Position numbers and translations under genes: made by a program | Notes under the pieces: model-generated | Told to the model about the DNA's origin: nothing | Database searches by the model: none | The model's input: only the letters and a program-made list of their open reading frames with translations | Assembly: GCA_019414565.1 (NCBI GenBank) | Contig: DXLU01000030.1 | Location: forward strand, 57,459-82,646 | Direction of reading: 5' to 3' | Length of the DNA: 25,188 nt | Origin: Collinsella sp. | GTDB taxonomy: Bacteria > Actinomycetota > Coriobacteriia > Coriobacteriales > Coriobacteriaceae | Shown here: piece after piece, positions 22,645-25,188 of the stretch | Layout of the letters: each line of letters begins with the position of its first letter | Numbering within the stretch: the first letter of the stretch is position 1

Positions 22645-23082
22645 GTGTTAAGCGTCTACTTTGGCGATATGCCAGAAGCGATTTACAACACAGCGACATA
22701 TTTCAAAAACTCTTACCGGTCTTCTTGGATTACGGATCCCTATGCAGTCTCGATAATTAAAGATGTTGATCGATCGGATGTTGTCTCCGAAAACGTCATC
22801 GAAAGCCCTGTGCTTGGATTCATCTCCCCACTCCAGCTTTCTGGTGGCGTGAAAACGCTGCTGCTTATGAGATTTGATCGTAAGCAAATTTTTAACGCTT
22901 CTACCTGTGGTGACAACTGTGCCAAGTGGATTCTCGACATGGCGAAAGACCGCAAGCTTGTTGTGAATCTCTATCATGTGATGGACTTTGGTCGCGAGGA
23001 TTTTAAAATTAAAGTCGTGAATAGCGGCCGAATCGTTCACAACATGGCCGAATTGATTCACGAGTCGATTCCGTATCTGTAG
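22645..23082 (+). CDS. DUF4869-family protein
   Basis: 145 aa from GTG 22645. The opening (M)LSVYFGDMPEAIYNTATYFK, the middle SPVLGFISPLQLSGGVKTLL followed by LMRFDR, then FNASTCGDNCAKWILDMAKD and NLYHVMDFGREDFKIKVVNS are the conserved blocks I associate with DUF4869. GGGAG (22635-22639) is 5 nt before the GTG, and the family normally begins ML-x-(I/V)YFGDM. Soluble, no membrane segment; its function has not been described to my knowledge. The conserved Asn-Ala-Ser-Thr-Cys-Gly-Asp-Asn-Cys-Ala run with two cysteines could be an active or metal site (inference). Nine bases separate it from the P-loop gene, so the two form an operon. AT-richer than rfbA and rfbB on either side. Confidence 0.75.
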   Translation: MLSVYFGDMPEAIYNTATYFKNSYRSSWITDPYAVSIIKDVDRSDVVSENVIESPVLGFISPLQLSGGVKTLLLMRFDRKQIFNASTCGDNCAKWILDMAKDRKLVVNLYHVMDFGREDFKIKVVNSGRIVHNMAELIHESIPYL

Positions 23083-23091
23083 GTACTGCTT

Positions 23092-24066
23092 ATGAACGGT
23101 TCGCATCTCGTTAAGATTTCCCGCCGCAGGGGAACTAAGTACACATTTACCATCAAGCGGAACATCACTATTGTGCGTGGCGATAGTGGCACGGGTAAGA
23201 CGACACTGTTTGACATGGTCGCAGACTACATGCGAACGGGCGAGCAGTCGGGCGTTTCCTTGCAATGCGATTGTCCCTGTGTCGCCCTGACCGATTATGA
23301 TTGGCGAAACCAGCTTTCGTCCGTTCATGACTCGATTGTATTTGTCGATGAGGGCTTAAAAGAGATCCATTCTGATGAGTTTGCCCATCATGTGCTGTAT
23401 TCCTCGAATTATTTCGTGCTGATCTCAAGGGCTGATTTCCCCAATCTTCCGTATAGCGTGGATGAGATTTACAAGATTAAGACGAGCGGAAAATACCATT
23501 CTTTCGTCCCTGTTTATCAAGATCGCGGGAATCATCGTTATGCTATTTCCCGGTCGGCGCCAAAACAGGACTTTTCTATCCTTCTATGCGAGGACAGTAA
23601 GTCTGGTTTCCAGTTCTTTGAACGGCATTTCGCTGACAGTGAGCTTACCTGTACTTCGGCCATGACGAACAGCGCGATTTTGGGCTGGTTGGATCAGCAT
23701 CTCGACGATCGCGTGTTTGTTGTCGCGGACGGGGCGGCATTTGGGTGCTATGCGGACCGCGTCCTTAAGCTGCAAGACATTCACCGCGATACTGTTACGG
23801 TTTGTCTTCCCGAATCATTCGAGTGGCTTCTACTGAGCTCCGGCGTAATTTCAGAGCTAGATGTTAAGACGGTTTTGGAAACCCCAGAAGCCTTTGTAAA
23901 CAGTGAGAAGTTTAAAAGCTGGGAGGATTTCTTCTATAAGTACTTACGTGAAATAACTGGGGATTCGGTTTTTCACTACGACAAAGACTGCATTTCGGAG
24001 GCGTTTTGTACAGGAGGTAATTCTGCGAAGGTTATGGCTCTTATCGCATGCCGAAATGTCCGATAG
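23092..24066 (+). CDS. P-loop ATPase, possible Toprim-like C-terminus, DUF4869 partner
   Basis: 324 aa. Walker A is RGDSGTGKTTLFDMVADYM (30-38 core). Walker B is SIVFVDEGLKEI, with D86-E87, the Glu placed for catalysis. FVLISRADFP (108-117) resembles the sensor/arginine strand of AAA-like or KAP proteins. The ATPase part is short (about 150 residues, no ABC signature seen). The C-terminal half starts FSILLCEDSKSGFQFFERHF, with E167-D168 after a beta strand, and later has DRVFVVADGAAFGCYADRVL (D213). Strand-Glu, helix, then strand-Asp-x-Gly is reminiscent of Toprim domains of OLD/DUF4435-like proteins, but the match is degenerate and I rate it a hypothesis. No start-deciding ribosome site is obvious (GTAGGTA, 23079-23085, is weak); it is probably coupled to the DUF4869 gene. 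Confidence 0.7.
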   Translation: MNGSHLVKISRRRGTKYTFTIKRNITIVRGDSGTGKTTLFDMVADYMRTGEQSGVSLQCDCPCVALTDYDWRNQLSSVHDSIVFVDEGLKEIHSDEFAHHVLYSSNYFVLISRADFPNLPYSVDEIYKIKTSGKYHSFVPVYQDRGNHRYAISRSAPKQDFSILLCEDSKSGFQFFERHFADSELTCTSAMTNSAILGWLDQHLDDRVFVVADGAAFGCYADRVLKLQDIHRDTVTVCLPESFEWLLLSSGVISELDVKTVLETPEAFVNSEKFKSWEDFFYKYLREITGDSVFHYDKDCISEAFCTGGNSAKVMALIACRNVR

Positions 24067-24141
24067 TTTTGTTGAATAGCGTCGCGGCGTCACTTCCTGC
24101 GGCATACTAAAGAAGCTGTACATGCTTCAGATTGGATTTTC
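24067..24141 (+). promoter_or_regulatory. rfbB upstream region
   Basis: About 75 bases, presumably with the rfbB promoter if the cassette was inserted. TTGAAT (24072-24077) and CATACT (24103-24108) are 25 bases apart, too far for a normal promoter. TTGGA, 5 nt before the ATG, is a weak ribosome site. No terminator is seen after the P-loop gene, so read-through into rfbB is possible. Confidence 0.25.
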
Positions 24142-25161
24142 ATGTCTGAGATTTTCGAACCCAAGAATATCATCGTCACGGGCGGCTGCGGCTTCATCGG
24201 CAGCAACTTCGTGCACTACGTGGTCAACAACCACCCCGAGGTGCACGTCACCGTCCTGGACAAGCTGACCTACGCCGGCAACCCCGAGAACATCGCGGGG
24301 CTGCCCGAGGATAGGGTCGAGCTCGTCGTGGGCGACATCTGCGACGCCGAGCTGCTGGACAGGCTGGTCCCCGGCCACGACGCCATCGTGCACTACGCCG
24401 CCGAGAGCCACAACGACAACTCCATCGCCGACCCCGAGCCCTTCCTGCGCACGAACGTCGAGGGCACCTTCCGCCTTCTGGAGGCCGTCCGCAAATACGG
24501 CGTCCGCTACCACCACGTCTCCACCGACGAGGTCTACGGCGACCTCGCGCTCGACGACCCCGCCAAGTTCACCGAGGAGACGCCGTACCACCCGAGCTCG
24601 CCGTACAGCTCGACGAAGGCGTCCTCCGACATGCTCGTGCGCGCCTGGACCCGCACCTACGGCCTGCGCGCCACGATCTCCAACTGCTCCAACAACTACG
24701 GCCCCTACCAGCACGTGGAGAAGTTCATCCCGCGCCAGATCACCAACATAATCGACGGCGTGCGCCCCAAGCTCTACGGGAAGGGCGAGAACGTGCGCGA
24801 CTGGATCCACACCGAGGACCACTCCTCGGCCGTCTGGGACATCCTCACCAAGGGCCGCACGGGGGAGACCTACCTCATCGGGGCTAATGGCGAGAAGAAC
24901 AACATCACCGTCCTGCGCATGATCCTGGAGGCCATGGGCCGCGACCCCGAGGACTTCGACTGGGTCGCCGACCGTCCCGGCCACGACCGCCGCTACGCCA
25001 TCGACTCGATGAAGCTCCAGCGCGAGCTCGGATGGAGGCCGGCGCACACCGACTTCGCCGGGGGCCTCAAGGCCACCATCGACTGGTACGTCGCCAACGA
25101 GTCCTGGTGGCGGCCGGCCAAGGAGGCCACCGAGGCCAGGTACAGGGCCCAGGGCCAGTAA
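24142..25161 (+). CDS. rfbB: dTDP-glucose 4,6-dehydratase (RmlB)
   Basis: 339 aa, full length. Second step of dTDP-L-rhamnose synthesis: dTDP-glucose to dTDP-4-keto-6-deoxyglucose using bound NAD. Extended SDR fold: TGGCGFIGSNF (NAD loop, G14/G17/G20), LDKLTYAGN, GDICD, HYAAESHNDNSI, active-site STDEVYG (Thr128-Asp129-Glu130), catalytic YSSTK (Tyr155, Lys159), NCSNNYGPYQHVEKFIPRQI, GKGENVRDWIHTEDH, and the C-terminal DRPGHDRRYAID and LGWRP blocks. Very GC-rich third positions like rfbA. The start follows family length; the ribosome site is weak. The remaining 27 bases of the window hold no gene; rfbC/rfbD, often fused in Coriobacteriia as I recall, would be expected next or elsewhere. The fragment at 8054 is a diverged second copy. 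Confidence 0.98.
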   Translation: MSEIFEPKNIIVTGGCGFIGSNFVHYVVNNHPEVHVTVLDKLTYAGNPENIAGLPEDRVELVVGDICDAELLDRLVPGHDAIVHYAAESHNDNSIADPEPFLRTNVEGTFRLLEAVRKYGVRYHHVSTDEVYGDLALDDPAKFTEETPYHPSSPYSSTKASSDMLVRAWTRTYGLRATISNCSNNYGPYQHVEKFIPRQITNIIDGVRPKLYGKGENVRDWIHTEDHSSAVWDILTKGRTGETYLIGANGEKNNITVLRMILEAMGRDPEDFDWVADRPGHDRRYAIDSMKLQRELGWRPAHTDFAGGLKATIDWYVANESWWRPAKEATEARYRAQGQ

Positions 25162-25188
25162 GACCGCATCCCGGCGAACCGCGCCGCG

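Overview
The window looks like part of a surface-polysaccharide locus from a gut actinobacterium of the class Coriobacteriia, most likely Collinsella or a close relative. This rests on three things: the glucosaminidase and tandem-repeat wall protein at the left edge, very GC-rich rfbA and rfbB genes beside clearly more AT-rich glycosyltransferase genes, and degraded GC-rich IS21-family copies. The genus is inferred from protein style, not from a marker gene.

Layout. 1-684 is the end of a cell-wall hydrolase interrupted by an in-frame TAA. 695-1118 is a decayed IS21-family left end, followed by a strong terminator (1171-1202). 1332-8052 is a tightly packed plus-strand operon: two GT-B glycosyltransferases, a GT2, UDP-GlcNAc 2-epimerase (wecB), a Wzx-type flippase, a dolichyl-phosphate-mannose-synthase-like GT2 and a DUF2304 membrane protein. 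It runs directly into a truncated rfbB copy (8054). 8476-11059 (minus) pairs a polyprenyl-phosphate sugar transferase with a GT-C-like membrane protein. 11933-13987 is a DUF2142-like membrane protein. 13994-17636 is a graveyard: two IS21 istA fragments, more IS21 left ends, a PLD-type nuclease gene, a broken small membrane-protein gene and the tail of a type I restriction specificity subunit (hsdS). 17790-20216 (minus) is a large two-domain GT2. 20486-21474 holds a possible truncated gene start, a tRNA/tmRNA-3'-end-like structure and a truncated ImmA/IrrE gene with a two-helix membrane partner. 21650-25161 carries rfbA and rfbB, separated by an AT-richer two-gene cassette: a DUF4869 protein and a P-loop ATPase with a possible Toprim-like C-terminus.

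How it works together (inference). RfbA and RfbB start dTDP-L-rhamnose synthesis and WecB makes UDP-ManNAc. The GT2 and GT-B enzymes build a repeat unit on a lipid carrier and the Wzx-like protein flips it. The polyprenyl-phosphate transferase with the GT-C protein, and the DUF2142 protein, may decorate or polymerise it outside the membrane. No initiating phosphoglycosyltransferase, no certain Wzy polymerase and no rfbC/rfbD are seen, so the locus continues outside the window.

The most interesting item is the DUF4869/P-loop pair between rfbA and rfbB. Next are a pair of 28-bp inverted repeats (15723-15750 and 21447-21474) that bracket about 5.75 kb of degraded defence and mobile DNA, and five IS21-type left ends that mark old breakpoints.
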